Source: Benincasa hispida (lineage: Eukaryota; Streptophyta; Magnoliopsida; Cucurbitales; Cucurbitaceae). From it: a DNA stretch of 64,000 nt. The position numbers and the translations under genes were made by a program. Position 1 is the stretch's first letter. Each line of letters begins with the position of its first letter. Shown here piece by piece: positions 1-10,387 of this stretch. The DNA is taken from positions 91,636,881-91,700,880 of the forward strand of contig NC_052349.1 of NCBI RefSeq assembly GCF_009727055.1, written 5' to 3'. Under the pieces are notes generated by a model that saw only the letters and a program-made list of their open reading frames with translations, was not told where the DNA came from and ran no database searches.

Positions 1-1048
1 ACTACATATACATCATTTAGAATGAGAAATGTATTCTATAAAGTCAACTGGAGACCTCCCATTGCCATAACTGAGACGATGTGCCCAGTTCCAACTCGCA
101 TCGTCATCTCACCAGCATTAAGCTGCTGCTTGAAACTAATTCCCTTAAATGAAGAAAAATATGGTTAGTGGCCCCAGAGTCTATAATCCAAGCAGAATCA
201 TCATTCTCCACTAAACAAGTTTCCAAAACTAGTAAATCACATTTACCATGTATAACCTTCTTCTTCTCCGCCAAATAACTGAGGCAGTTCCCCTTCCAGT
301 GCCCATCCTGGTTGCAATGGAGACACTTTCCTTTGTCAACCCGCACTGGTTTCCTACCCCTCAAAACAACAAGTTGTGGGTTAGCAGGCGTCGTCCCCTT
401 ACCACCCTTCTTCTTCTTCCACTTTTTAGTGCCGGAGGAAGAAGGTGCAAACTTAGTTCTAGAGGTCGAATCTTTGTGGAACTTTTTGGATGATGAAGCA
501 ACATTTGCTTTACCAACCTTCTTCTCATTGCTTTTTAGAAAAGATTGAAAATGATGCAACTCATTAAGTAGAGTTGTAAGGTTATAGTCAACCCTATTCA
601 GAATAGTGTTGCTAACGAAGTGAACGAAGCTTTTTGGCAAGGATTCCAGAATTATGCTAACTTGGTTGGCCTTATTGATGCTCGACCTGTTCATTTCTGC
701 CATGTTGAAGTGGACCATCATGTTGAGAACATGTTCTCGAACAGATGTTCCTTCCTTCATGTGAGAGTTGAAGATGTACTTTAGAGCGTCATGCCTGAGC
801 TGCGCAGACGGTTGTCCGAACATTCCCCTCAGGGACTTCATAATCTCTCGTGCAGTGACCATGGGATCATGCTTCTTGGCCAAAACTTCCTTAAGGCTGA
901 CCAAGATATATGCTTGGGCCTTTTCGTTTGCTCATGTCCAGTGCTCATATGCTTTTTGAACGTTTCGAGCAGCGGTAGGAGGTGGAATAGGAGAACACTT
1001 CTCCATAAGAACAAACCTTAGATCATCAATGATCAATATCGTGTTAAA
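1..1048 (-). pseudogene. Copia gag-protease fragment (Copia-2), broken
   Basis: The longest open stretch is a 266-residue frame at 104-904. It shows a retrotransposon gag domain, a lysine-rich linker, a CCHC zinc knuckle (C194, C197, H202, C207; CX2CX4HX4C) and, near residue 242, the aspartic protease active site DSGATNH. Gag would package the element RNA and the protease would mature the polyprotein. A TGA stop lies upstream of 904 where a close copy at 62000-63290 reads on, so the true gag start is missing. The frame also shifts soon after the protease motif. The 5' end is cut at about gag codon 25, where it abuts the RNase H end of Copia-1 (1049). Pol continues off the window at base 1. 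Confidence 0.85.
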
Positions 1049-1057
1049 ATCTCCCAC
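1049..1057 (-). other. Polypurine tract of Copia-1
   Basis: On the minus strand the sequence reads GTGGGAGAT, the same tract that precedes the 3' LTR of Copia-3 at 54794-54802. It primes plus-strand cDNA synthesis. Here the expected LTR start (TGTTGG) is absent: the next base belongs to the gag of another Copia copy. Confidence 0.7.
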
Positions 1058-1324
1058 TTGCCTTAGTCCAGCTGCAGGCAATCCTGTAGACCCATGCTTC
1101 GTAGGTGACTCTCAAACACTGTAGCCGTGAGAGCTTTCGTAAACGAGTTAACAACATTATGCTTCGAAGCGATCTTCGTGACGATCATATCCCCTCGATG
1201 CACTATCTCACAGGTCAGATGATACTTCCACTCTATGTGTTTGCCGCGCCGTTGTCTCTTTGGCTCCTTTGAGTTTGCTACTGCCCCACTATTATCACAA
1301 TATAGGGTAATGGGCCTAGACATA
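1058..1324 (-). pseudogene. Copia-1 RNase H, C-terminal part
   Basis: The minus frame encodes the RNase H C-terminus, including LYCDNSGAVANSKEP (third catalytic Asp), then HIEWKYH and the terminal VFESHLRSMGL block that ends Copia pol. It continues the RNase H piece at 5863-6456. The two were separated by the Gypsy insertion at 1325-5857: removing that element and one copy of ACATA restores the reading M-S-R-P-I-T-L-Y-C, parallel to M-D-F-P-I-I-L-Y-C in Copia-3 (about 54450-54480). RNase H would remove RNA from the RNA-DNA hybrid during reverse transcription. Confidence 0.85.
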
Positions 1325-2940
1325 TAATGCGTGGAAAAGGGAGAGTAAATATGCGTGCAACTTATGCTATGCATTAATCTCCATGCATCGATGGTCATGC
1401 GTTGGACTAAGAAATATGCAATATGCGTTTAAGAATGTATGCGATGACCATGCATTCCTGCCACAAGTTTTCTTGCTTTTTTGCCAAGTATAATGAGAAC
1501 GCAAGTTTCTCGGGATGATCCGAGGTCGAACTCAGGGACTTGTAACTAAATATTGCAAAGCAATGCATTTGAGGCAATGAATAAAAGAAAAAAAAAGGAA
1601 GCTAAAAGACTATGCGTTACTCCTACTCCTAACTAAACAGATTGAGCAATGGAAGTATGATTATGAGAATTGGTAGAGAACGACAACTGTTAACGCATAA
1701 TAAGATGCATGGAGAAATAAATAGAATAGAGGGGATAAATTCACAGCATCGTTAAGCTTGGTTGCAAGGGTAATCCCAGCTCACCACACTAATGTGGCGC
1801 ACACCTCTCGGTGGTCAGCCACATGCTTATATCTCTATAATGCATGGTTGCACTGAGCATAAGAATATTCCTATCTCTAGGAACACTGCTTACTTTGCTT
1901 AGTGAGTTCCACTACTTACCCTCTTGGGCAGTTAGTTGTGGCTAATCAACTCATAGACAAGCATTGCTACAACCTCATACTAAGCAAAGAGGATTAACTC
2001 ACTATACTCGCACAATGCACACCTCTCTGTGGTTTGCTACATGCTTTATATCTCTATGTCACATGATTGAGTATGCGATAACGCTTGTAATCTTTACTTA
2101 GTTTGTTGCAATGAAGGTAAGGGATGATAAAGAAGTAGATAATGAAGATGGTATCGAAGGAAATAAAGAGATGCATTGATTACAAAATGTATTAATGTCT
2201 TAAGCCAAAATGTAATACAATACAGAGATAAGAAGAGAGGTGGAGGGCTAGATGTATGCAGTCTCTTGCTTCCATCAGATGTATGTCAAGTCTGCCGGTG
2301 GTGCCATGGATAGGCAATGGAGTAGTCTCTCTCGAGCTCTAGCTCCGGAAAAGCTCCAGTCGTCACTCGGAATGGGTTAAAGGAATGAAGAACTCTCAAA
2401 GAATGTCTTGCTCACGCTCTCATCTATGATCACAAGGATCTGCCTTAAGGCAAAAGCTCGAATGTCTTGAATTTGGGCTCTAAAGCTCTATTTATAAAGC
2501 TCAATCGCCGACAACATTGATGGTCCTGCTTTAAATCACTGCCACTTTTGGTGCGGTTGGTGAAATGTCAACATCACCTTTTTTATACTCCCAAGGTATG
2601 TGTTAATGCTTGTTTTTCTCGAAGTACCAACGCATTCCACCCACCTTGCGATCAACCTTCTATCTTGGTTATTACTCTGTAGTCGCAACATCCATGCGAT
2701 GAACGTATGCGATGGTCCGATCAACTTTTTGATGGTCTGGCTTCAGCGTATGCGATAGCTACAAAATAGACATTTTGACACCGTATAACGCATGATATAG
2801 GGTTACCAAGGATTTTTAATGCTGATCGTCGCAAGTTTTTTTTCACATAAATTCTTAGTATTATCAACACATATTCTGCTTGTTAGCTCTCATAATTCTA
2901 AGTAAAAGGCTACAATAGCTTGCATTTCTACCAGCTATCA
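1325..2940 (-). repeat. 3' LTR, family C type
   Basis: On the minus strand it starts TGATAGCTGG and carries blocks shared with the LTRs at 11062-12776, 17038-18758 and 41985-44125, including the TATA-like TTATAAATAGAGC (about 2484-2496), a short stem-loop about 35 bases after it, and the CGAGGTCGAAC tail near 1520. It ends ACGCATTA where family members end in CA. Confidence 0.8.
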
Positions 2941-2954
2941 CACCCCCAAACTTA
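2941..2954 (-). other. Polypurine tract
   Basis: The minus strand reads AAGTTTGGGGGTG immediately before the LTR start TGATAG. This is the usual place for plus-strand priming, and it matches the tracts at 17025-17037, 29810-29821 and 41098-41110. Confidence 0.75.
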
Positions 2955-4403
2955 GAATCATGTTTATCCTTAAGCTTGTCTTATACTTAGGAAATTCAAA
3001 ATTCACCCTCTGGCTTTTCCTTTGCGATGATCAACTTTTCAAAGTATAATTCACTCGTACCTCTAACCTTAGCAGCAACGCTCTCCTCAACTTTGGCTAC
3101 TTCTTCAAAGAGATATTTTCTAAGTTTAAATCTGGTAAGCCTCTGCTCAAAGCCTTTTTACCCATTTCTGGCAACTTTGTGTTTAACTTTTTACAATGTG
3201 TTCATTTCAAACAATTCAAAGCTTTGCAAACATTATTAGATTGCAACGTTGAACCTGGTTACGCTCTTCGTTGTGGCTTACCCCCACGGGTGTCATGCGG
3301 ACATCCAACTTCGGTTGCATGCCATATTCAACTTAACTCTTGCCTTAGCTTATTTAGGCTGCATCAGAAAGAGGAGTTGTTATTATGCATTGATCTTGGC
3401 CACTTACTTTTATTTTGGCTTACCTGCACGAGTGTCATGCGAAGTATCCGACTATGGATAAGTTCCTTTTATAACTTTAACTCTTATCAGCTTGGGTCTC
3501 CCCTTTGCACTGACAGTGGAGTTTTTATCATTTTTTTAGCATCGTAATGTGATGGACGCATTTGCCCAGACCACTGCCACCCTTAAACTTAGAAAGTGTC
3601 AGTGTTCTGGCCGAAAAGCTAAAAACAAACTCGTCAAGAATGCGGTAATAGATGTTTGAGAGGTTTACACATAATAAAACTGTCAAACCTTGAAGAAGCT
3701 ATTAAAGTGAGGTGAGCCTTGCGACATTTAGTTAGTGGATGGAGTGAATAATAAGTATTGCCATGGGTGCTAATCTTTCAACGGAAAGGTAGGCAAGCGA
3801 ACAAAAGAGAATTTCAGAAGGACAACGCACAAAAGATAACAAGAAAAGAACCTACGAGCATAATAACAATTGCGACCATACTTTAGAATTCATGCAGACA
3901 TAGCCATATGTTGAATGATGGAGAGGACTTTTCTGTTGAAACCACGCTCCACGAGGAATTGTTATCGCACCCACAAGGAGCGAACGAACACCACATTTAA
4001 GAAAGCAGCCGCAATTCCAAAATGACAATAATCAAATAAATAAACTAAAGTTACCTAGGAAAGCAAGGTAAAGACAAAGTAGAAGATGTCCCAGGAGAAA
4101 TTGGAGTGAAGCTACCGCAAGAAGTCTTCCATGCAGGAGATTGATCTCAATTGCTTAGGTCAAGAGACTCGTCCTGACCATTGGAGCTTCCAGCATTTGA
4201 TGGCTGCATATTGGTTGACACACGTCTAAGACTACTTTCAGGTCGCGCGATAGATAGCCTTTCTATCTTGGGGTCAATATTGACTTTCGACGCATCGCCT
4301 TCACTCAAACATCGTTTGCAACTTGGTCGCACAAGCTACAATCGCCCGAGACTAAAAGGGTGCCTGCAAAAACACAAAACTTAACAAACTATTAGCTATC
4401 AAG
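2955..4403 (-). other. Conserved internal domain of family C, no gag-pol
   Basis: About 1.45 kb with no long frame. It is homologous along its length to the internal region of the plus-strand element at 12801-17024 (after removing its 2.76-kb insert) and in part to 63464-64000. Shared landmarks are a GGTGGCAGTGG-type stretch near 3570-3590, three short direct repeats around GGGTGTCATGCGGAC (about 3290, 3420), and the gag-like N-terminal frame at 4147-4332. Confidence 0.7.
4147..4332 (-). CDS. Remnant gag N-terminus, 61 codons
   Basis: The minus frame reads a short peptide with SEGDASKVNIDPKIERL. It resembles the start of gag in Gypsy-A (24175: MSEGTISEPNYDLEIERTF) and Gypsy-B (NYNPEIERTF near 32850). 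The frame then runs out after a serine-rich tail and no capsid domain follows. In the paralogue at 12908-13060 the same segment carries a 1-base insertion. It looks like the only coding trace retained by this non-autonomous family. Whether it is translated is unknown. Confidence 0.5.
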   Translation of the reverse strand: MRPSCKRCLSEGDASKVNIDPKIERLSIARPESSLRRVSTNMQPSNAGSSNGQDESLDLSN

Positions 4404-4421
4404 TCCCCGACAATGACGCCA
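4404..4421 (-). other. Primer-binding site, tRNA-Asp type, decayed
   Basis: The minus strand reads TGGCGTCATTGTCGGGGA. It differs from the tRNA-Asp complement TGGCGCCGTTGCCGGGGA (seen intact at 12783-12800) at three positions, all C-to-T or G-to-A. It lies six bases inside the 5' LTR end. Confidence 0.8.
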
Positions 4422-4427
4422 AAAACT

Positions 4428-5857
4428 TGATGCATTGTTTTATGGTGCATGATGTGTGGATGCGATGTTCATACAAGTTTTCCTAACAAAGCCCAAGTAT
4501 AAGCCTTCTTAGGTTCCTAGTAAGTCCAGGGTCGAACACAGGGACTACTAAATAGATATGCGACAGACTCTTTGATTCTATTGCAGTGGTAAACAATAAG
4601 TAGATGGTGTTTTGATTTAGATTTTCCTATGCGACTGAGTTGAACGCGAAGTGATGCAAGCGTAGAGTTATAACAAGTATGCGATGAAGGGGTTGAGAAG
4701 AGACTTAGCTAACATTTCCCAAGATTGTGTACAAGTTATGCGATCATGCGATACACAGATATTAGTACTACATTTCCCAATGCAAAATGCCACATTTCCT
4801 ATTTCTAGGACGCATGCGATGTGTATGAGAAACAATAGATAGACTTATTTCTAAGTTTCTACTTTTGCTTATGCAATCTAAATCCGACTCTCTCAAGCCT
4901 AGATTCTATCTTTAGACTATTTTCTCAAGTACTTCCAAATGATGAATGACGCATATATAAGACAAGATGATCGCATAAAATGCATAGATTAGGTCATGTT
5001 GGCTATGTACTTCTCAACCCATTCACAAATTTAGTTACTCATGCATGGTGTGGAGATACTGAACATAAATCGAAATGAAATTTCCATTTTCTGCAAATAA
5101 AGTATTGAGTACAAAATAACAAATGAATTTGAGAAATAACAAACCAGGTAAGCAATGTCTTGCTTTTCGTGGCCTTTTACACTACTCTTTGTCACTTCAG
5201 CTCTATTCTAGATGCGGATTCTTGCTCTTGCAAGGGTTGGACTTCTCTCCTTTGTATTGTTTTCTGGCAGTCTCTCGATCTATCCGAGAGCAATTTCTCT
5301 CGGCTTTACCTCGCCTCGTTGTTCTCTCTCCGTCTTTGTGTATATGCGTATGTATCTCTTTCTGGTAGCATTGGGTATTTATAGATTTCAAGGTGAAATA
5401 GCTCTTCTTACCAATGATTGCAATGATGGGCGGCATTAATTTTCCTACTCTGTTGCGTCGTTTAAAAGTTACCGAAAGTTTAATGTAGTTGCAACAATAT
5501 GGTTTTTAACAGCTTGTCAACTAAATTCGAAATCGACCGTTACTAGCTTTACGTCCCATCATGGTTTATTATGTTGTCGTCTTGATGCGAGGTCTTTATG
5601 CGATCACTTTTTGAGAAACTTCTTATAATCGCATGACTTACGCTGTTGCATTGTGCCCTTGGATCGCAATTTCATATGCGCCATCGCATTGTACCTGCAT
5701 AGAATAGGCAAATTAACTGCTTTTATGTGATGAGAATTAACGATCACAATTGCTTTTAGTTTAGCACTTTCAGACATGATATTGCCTACTTTACCATCGC
5801 TTTCTCTCACGTTTTACTAATTTGAGCTGTAATAACTTGTATTTCTACCAATTATCA
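4428..5857 (-). repeat. 5' LTR, family A type
   Basis: On the minus strand it starts TGATAATTGGTAGAAATACA and ends AATGCATCA, 1430 bp. It aligns with the Gypsy-A LTR (23076-24045; 29822-31099), including CATAATAAACCATGATGGGACG, the GACGGTCGA block and a TATA box (CTATAAATACC, about 5377-5387), and not with the 3' LTR of the same element. Plus-strand frames at 5123-5439 are chance readings of this LTR. Confidence 0.85.
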
Positions 5858-5862
5858 ACATA

Positions 5863-6456
5863 TCTGGAACAACTTCCAATTCTGTCAAGAACTTCCTAAA
5901 CCAGACGGCTTCTTTAGCAGCTTTACAAGCCACTACATACTCCTCCTCCATAATGGAGTCAGCGATGCACCCTTGCTTAGTGCTTCGCTACACTACAGCT
6001 CCTCCATTAAGAGTAAAGACTTGACCCTGATGTGGACTTGCGAGAGTCCTTATCAGTCTGTCAGAATTCGTGTATTTAGTAAGGATTAAATCCCTAGAAC
6101 CATACATGAGTATGTAGTCCCTCGTTTTTTGAAGATACTTGAGGATATTCTTCATTGCGGTCCAGTGACCTTGATCTGGGTTAGACTGATACCTACTGAC
6201 TATGCCCACAGTGTAGCAGATGTCTGGACGAGTACAAAGCATCACATACATAAAACTGACAATGGCAGACGCATATGGGACCCGTCTCATCTCCTCAACC
6301 TCTTGAGGCATCTTAGGACACTTGTCCTTAGACAAAGTGACTCCATGCCTGAATGGCAGTAGGCCCCTCTTGGAGTCTTGCATCGAGTACTTGAGCAACA
6401 TCTTGTCAATGTATGATTCCTGAGACAGTGCTATCACTTTGTTCTTATGATCCCGA
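5863..6456 (-). pseudogene. Copia-1 RT C-terminus and RNase H, N-terminal part
   Basis: The minus frame (open from 6456 to 5988, then on past a stop to 5863) reads KVIALSQESYIDKMLLKYSM, GLLPFRHG, YASAIVSFMYVMLCTRPDI (the RT-RNase H connection) and the start of RNase H. The catalytic region after FTLNGGAVV is damaged: MEAKY-type sequence appears as MEEEY. The upstream part of the apparent 231-codon frame (6457-6683) belongs to the solo LTR and is fortuitous. Continuation lies at 1058-1324 and the preceding RT lies at 8407-9210. Confidence 0.85.
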
Positions 6457-6912
6457 TGAAGGATCTCATATCTAAGAGTTCCATGAGCACGTTCGGATCG
6501 CTCCGATCTCACTATGACTGAAATACACATTATATATTCAATACATACAGTTATGCAAACAACACAAATTATCGGCATGCTATGAACAACAAAATCATAA
6601 GGGAAAGAGTTCCATATTAGTTGAAGATGTTCTTCACACTTTGGAACTCCAACGCAGTGGAAACCCTCGACGCGATCTACCAACGACCGGTGGAAGCGTT
6701 GGCTGCAGCAACACGAACAACTGCGAACTCACGACCGCAACGAGGACGACACCACCACCAAAGAGCCTCGGGTATTCTCAGAGTGAAAACCAAAGGGTGG
6801 GCTTTGGTGAATTTGGTAGAGGAAGGAGGAAACACGAATCGTGCAGGCGATAAGTAAGTGGGAGGAAAACAAACGCTATCGCATAATAGACTGCTTATCA
6901 TTTAGGAGGAGT

Positions 6913-7065
6913 TACACGATCGTGTAGTATTTATTGAACGATCGTTTAGGAAAAGGTACACGATCGTTTAGTAAAATCGGCACACTATACGATCATTTAG
7001 AAAAGCTATTCGATCGTATAGGCGATTGTGTGCGATCGTTTAGCGCAAGGTGGACGATCGTTTAG
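6913..7065. repeat. CGATCGTTTAG motif array in LTR
   Basis: About eight copies of CGATCGTTTAG or close variants (GATCGTGTAG, GATCATTTAG, GATCGTATAG) lie about 20-27 bases apart. The centre of each is the palindrome CGATCG. Equivalent arrays occur at 55495-55690, 60240-60430 and, on the other strand, 47100-47290. Confidence 0.8.
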
Positions 7066-7886
7066 GCGGAGAGTGCTATCATATAGGCTCTCGAAAAGAC
7101 TTAAGTGATCATTTTCTTTTCTTCAACGTGCGCTTACGAAAAATTTTTAGGCGATCTGAAGACGAACGATCAAAATGAGAACCTTTTTCATTTTAATTCA
7201 TCGGTTACATTAACCGACGCTCCCCACTAACCCACGTCCAAACGTGAAATTTGGATTAATTATCATATAATTAATCAACTAATTAATTAATAAATATAGT
7301 CATATTATATTTTTATCCTATAGTTTGATATCACATATCTACTATAGTATTTTCTCCTCTACTTGATATAAATCATATTTATATCTAATTTCCTCCAAAA
7401 TAATATATCTCATACATTTAACCAATTATATCATATATAATTAACTAGTCTAATTATATCATATATAATCGAACTTCCTTTTGTCAATTTGAACATTTCA
7501 AATGAACTCAAATACTGGTTCTCGACTTTATCCAACTACCGAGGGGACCTAATGGACCTGTGGCTCGAAGCTATAATGGTCTGTGAATAGCTGACTAAAC
7601 TCTTTAGCCATGACTAAGAAGAGTTTAACTGTTGGTCTTTAATGGAATGCTTGACAATTGAACTCTTCTTACCACAAATATATTTTTGTGTCCATTGGAT
7701 ATAACTAATCATGAGTACGATGACCCTTCAAATATGCTCGTAAGTACTGTTGGGCCAAATTACCGTTTTGCCTCTATAGTTACATCTCACTCCTTAAGTA
7801 CCACTGATTCCTCTAATGAACAATACAACATAGTCCAACTATGTGTGAACACCTCTCAGGCCAAGAGAAGGTATGTGGCACCACAT

Positions 7887-7924
7887 CTGTCTCTTATACA
7901 CATCTAGATGTGTATAAGAGACAG
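7887..7924. other. Embedded Nextera mate-pair junction adapter (artefact)
   Basis: This is the 19-base Tn5 mosaic end CTGTCTCTTATACACATCT followed directly by its reverse complement, which is the known circularisation junction of Nextera mate-pair libraries. In the paralogous LTR, the bases on its left and right are 225 bp apart (61211-61435), so the assembly joined two ends of a mate-pair fragment. This is not biological sequence. Confidence 0.97.
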
Positions 7925-8406
7925 ACCTATGGTCATCCTAGTGAAGTCAAGTCTCTGTCATGAACGGTGTTATATAACGAGACGTTAACACTTCGTGGTC
8001 AGGTCTTATACAAACTCTTTGTATAGGATACCTCCACTCGCATGTCCTCAATACGAATGATCAGGATCAGACCATCTGTGACAAGTCACAACACTTGTGA
8101 CCATTCCACAAAGCGGGCTGCATCCGCAGCGTTACTAGGATAAGGTTTCCCTCCTATATCGATATACTATAGACCATTTTAGTTATCACTCAAGACATGA
8201 TCCACTTGCATGTCACCACATACATGCTTGAGTCACATACAGATAACTAGGGATTTTATGTTAATTGGTTTATGGTAAAGCAAATAAAACAAGTAACTGA
8301 GCAAAAATACAAGATGTGAAGTAAATATCATATATTAACAACACAATCGTTGTACAAACTGTTTACAAACTATAGGATACGAGACTTTAGGGCATCAACC
8401 CCAACA

Positions 8407-9210
8407 CCAAAATATCTTTATATCTAGAACAAACTGAGCCTCTCCCAAATCTTTCATTGGGAATGGGTCGCTAGTCAGTTCTTAACTATAGTCAGTAGAC
8501 CTATATCATTCCCAATGAGTAGTATATCATCTACGTACAACACTAAGAAGACTACTAAAGCGTTGATGATCTTTTTGTAGACACAAGGTTCATCAACGTT
8601 TTGGTCAATGCCATACGACTTGATCGCAGTATCAAACCGTATGTTCCAAGATCTAGACACCTATTTCAGCCCGTAAATGAACCGATTCAGCTTGTAAACC
8701 TTTTTCTCTTGGCCTTAGGCTATAAATCCCTCGGGTTAAACCATAAAAATGGTCCTCAAGATTGCCATTCAGAAAGGCCGTCTTGATGTCCATTTTCCAG
8801 ATCTCATAATTATAATAAGCTGCAATGGATAGGAGGATGCAGATTGACTTTAACATGGAAACAGGCGAGAAAGTCTCCTCATAGTCGACTCCCTCTACCT
8901 GGGTATAACCTTTTGTCATAAGTCGTGTCTTGAAGGTTTATACCTTCCCATCAGCACCCCGTTTACACTTGTATATCCATTTACAACCTATAGGTCTTAC
9001 CCCATCAGGCTGATTTACAAGATCTCATATTGAGTTGAAGTACATCGACTCCATCTCGAGATCCATTGCTTTGACCCATTCCTCCCGGTCAACATCCTCC
9101 ATTGCCTTCTGATAAGACAACGGATCCTCAACATCGCCATTTGCTACCATAGCAAGGATTTTCATGAAACCCAGATAGTGAATAGGCAGGTTCAAAACCC
9201 TCCCACTCCG
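8407..9210 (-). pseudogene. Copia-1 reverse transcriptase, N-terminal and catalytic part
   Basis: Minus frames at 8653-8919 and 8475-8660 together give the Copia RT core: [32 protein letters not shown] (motif A with its catalytic Asp) and LYVDDILLIGN (the YVDD box near 8530). A frameshift near 8655 separates the two, and several residues of the middle block are scrambled. The LTR insertion at 6457-8406 cuts off the thumb and connection. RT would copy element RNA into cDNA in cytoplasmic particles. Confidence 0.88.
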
Positions 9211-9571
9211 TCAAGATTCCCTCAACTCTTGAGGTGGAACCGACCTACTAGATGAACTCCCATCAACAACTCTTGTTGATGTAACAGGCTCTTCAACAAC
9301 TGTTGTTGAAGTATCAGTAGTTTCATTGGAAAGCTCACGCAATACGACTTTACTTCGTGGACTGTGCTCCCTTATATGATCATCCTTCAGGAAAGTAGCG
9401 TTTGTTGAAACAAACAGTCGGATCATAAAAATAACCCCCTCTTGTACCTTTGGGGTAGCCGACAAAGAGGCATAACCTCGACCGTGGTTCCAACTTCTTG
9501 GGATTAGCTTCAAGCACGTGTGCAGGACAACCCCAAATGCGGAAGTGACGTAAACTAGCTTTATGCCTATT
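9211..9571 (-). pseudogene. Copia-1 integrase-RT linker
   Basis: Minus codons read IRLFVSTNATFLKDDHIREH, then a Ser/Thr/Val-rich run ending QELRES. This is the variable linker between Copia integrase and RT. It is in frame for about 75 codons; the N-terminal part of the local frame (before residue 60) is out of phase with the conserved integrase C-terminus. Confidence 0.75.
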
Positions 9572-10108
9572 CTACAACTCCAGAGGTGTTCTCGCAATAC
9601 TCTTAAAGGGAACACAGTTAAGTATATATACCGCAGTCTCCACTGTGAAACCCCAAAATGAGTTCGGTAAGGAAGCGTAACTCATCATCGAACGAACCAT
9701 CTCCAACAAGGTTCTATTTGTCCTTTCTGCTACACCATTTTGCTGAGGTGTACCCGACGCTAAGAGTTGGGAAATGATTCCATGTTTAATTAAATAGTCC
9801 TGGAATCTTGAGTCCAAAAACTCTCCACCTCGATCCGATCGAAGTGTTTTAATTTGTCTATCCAATGTGTTTTCAACTTTAGCCTTGAACTCTTTGAACT
9901 TTTCAAAGGATTCAGATTTCCGTTGCATAAGATAAACGAACCCGTACTTGGAGTAATCATCAGTAAAACTGATAAAATACTCATAGCCACCTCGGGCTCG
10001 CACATTCATAGGACCACAAAGGTCAGAATGTACTAACTCAAGAGGCTCCTTGGCTCTTTAAACTTTTCCAGTAAACGGTCGTTTAGTCATCTTACCCTCA
10101 AGGCAAGA
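9572..10108 (-). pseudogene. Copia-1 integrase catalytic core
   Basis: A 145-codon minus frame (9572-10009) contains the rve core: FTDDYSKYG (first catalytic Asp), LRSDRGGEF (second Asp) and NGVAERTNRTLLEM (catalytic Glu), so the D,D-35-E triad is intact. A stop separates it from the zinc finger upstream. Integrase joins cDNA ends to chromosomal DNA, which produces the 5-bp duplications seen here. The frame ends where the usual HLRVWGC block should follow, suggesting a frameshift near 9580. Confidence 0.9.
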
Positions 10109-10387
10109 CTAGCACACTGGTAAATAATTTTCTTCTAACTCACTTAGAAGTCCATTTTTCATCAATCTCTCAATCCTATTGAGATTGATGTGCCCTAAAT
10201 GAAGATTCCAAAGATGGGCATTTTCTTTTGGAGAAATACATCGACGTTTTGTTTGAGTTACAATAGTTTTAAACAATTCTGTGTTATGGAGGGAATTAAT
10301 GGCTAACGACCTGAGCACATATAAATTAGATTCCAGATTTGCTGCAAATAATAACACAATCTTTATGAATAAACACTTTATCCACAT
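10109..10387 (-). pseudogene. Copia-1 integrase zinc-binding domain
   Basis: A 92-codon minus frame contains NLYVLRSLA and HLWNLHLGHINLNRIERL, with the HH pair of the HHCC zinc finger, then PVC. The next codon is TAG where relatives read Glu (C-E-S-C), so the last Cys lies beyond a premature stop before KMTKRPF. Confidence 0.85.

Larger units (their letters stand above)
1325..5857 (-). mobile_element. Non-autonomous Gypsy element with two unlike LTRs
   Basis: This is a minus-strand LTR element flanked by the 5-bp duplication ACATA (1320-1324 and 5858-5862), inserted in the RNase H of Copia-1. Order along the element: 5' LTR 4428-5857, tRNA-Asp-type PBS 4404-4421, a 1.45-kb internal region without gag or pol, polypurine tract 2941-2954, 3' LTR 1325-2940. 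The internal region and 3' LTR match family C (11062-18758), but the 5' LTR matches the Gypsy-A LTR family. Newly inserted elements have identical LTRs, so this arrangement is abnormal. Host sequence is continuous across the insertion. The outer 3' end reads TA rather than CA on the element strand. Confidence 0.85.
6457..8406 (-). mobile_element. Solo Copia LTR in the RT of Copia-1
   Basis: On the minus strand it starts TGTTGGGGTTGATGCCC and ends GATCCTTCA, with no internal domain. It matches the LTRs at 55042-57321 and 59784-61788. RT coding sequence resumes on both sides (a DIKIF-type codon run to the right, RDHKNKV to the left). The flanking pentamers CCCGA and CCAAA agree at only 3 of 5 positions, so the TSD is eroded or lost. 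A sequencing adapter at 7887-7924 replaces about 225 bp present in the paralogues, so the true length is near 2.1 kb. A CGATCG-motif array lies at 6913-7060. Confidence 0.85.

Noticed and set aside
3027..3547. Plus-strand Leu/Phe-rich frames as small membrane proteins
   Set aside because: They lie antisense in the non-coding core of family C. The other copies do not keep the frames.
7887..7924. 38-bp perfect palindrome as a biological element
   Set aside because: It is exactly the Tn5 mosaic end plus its complement, with a second identical copy at 23358-23395.
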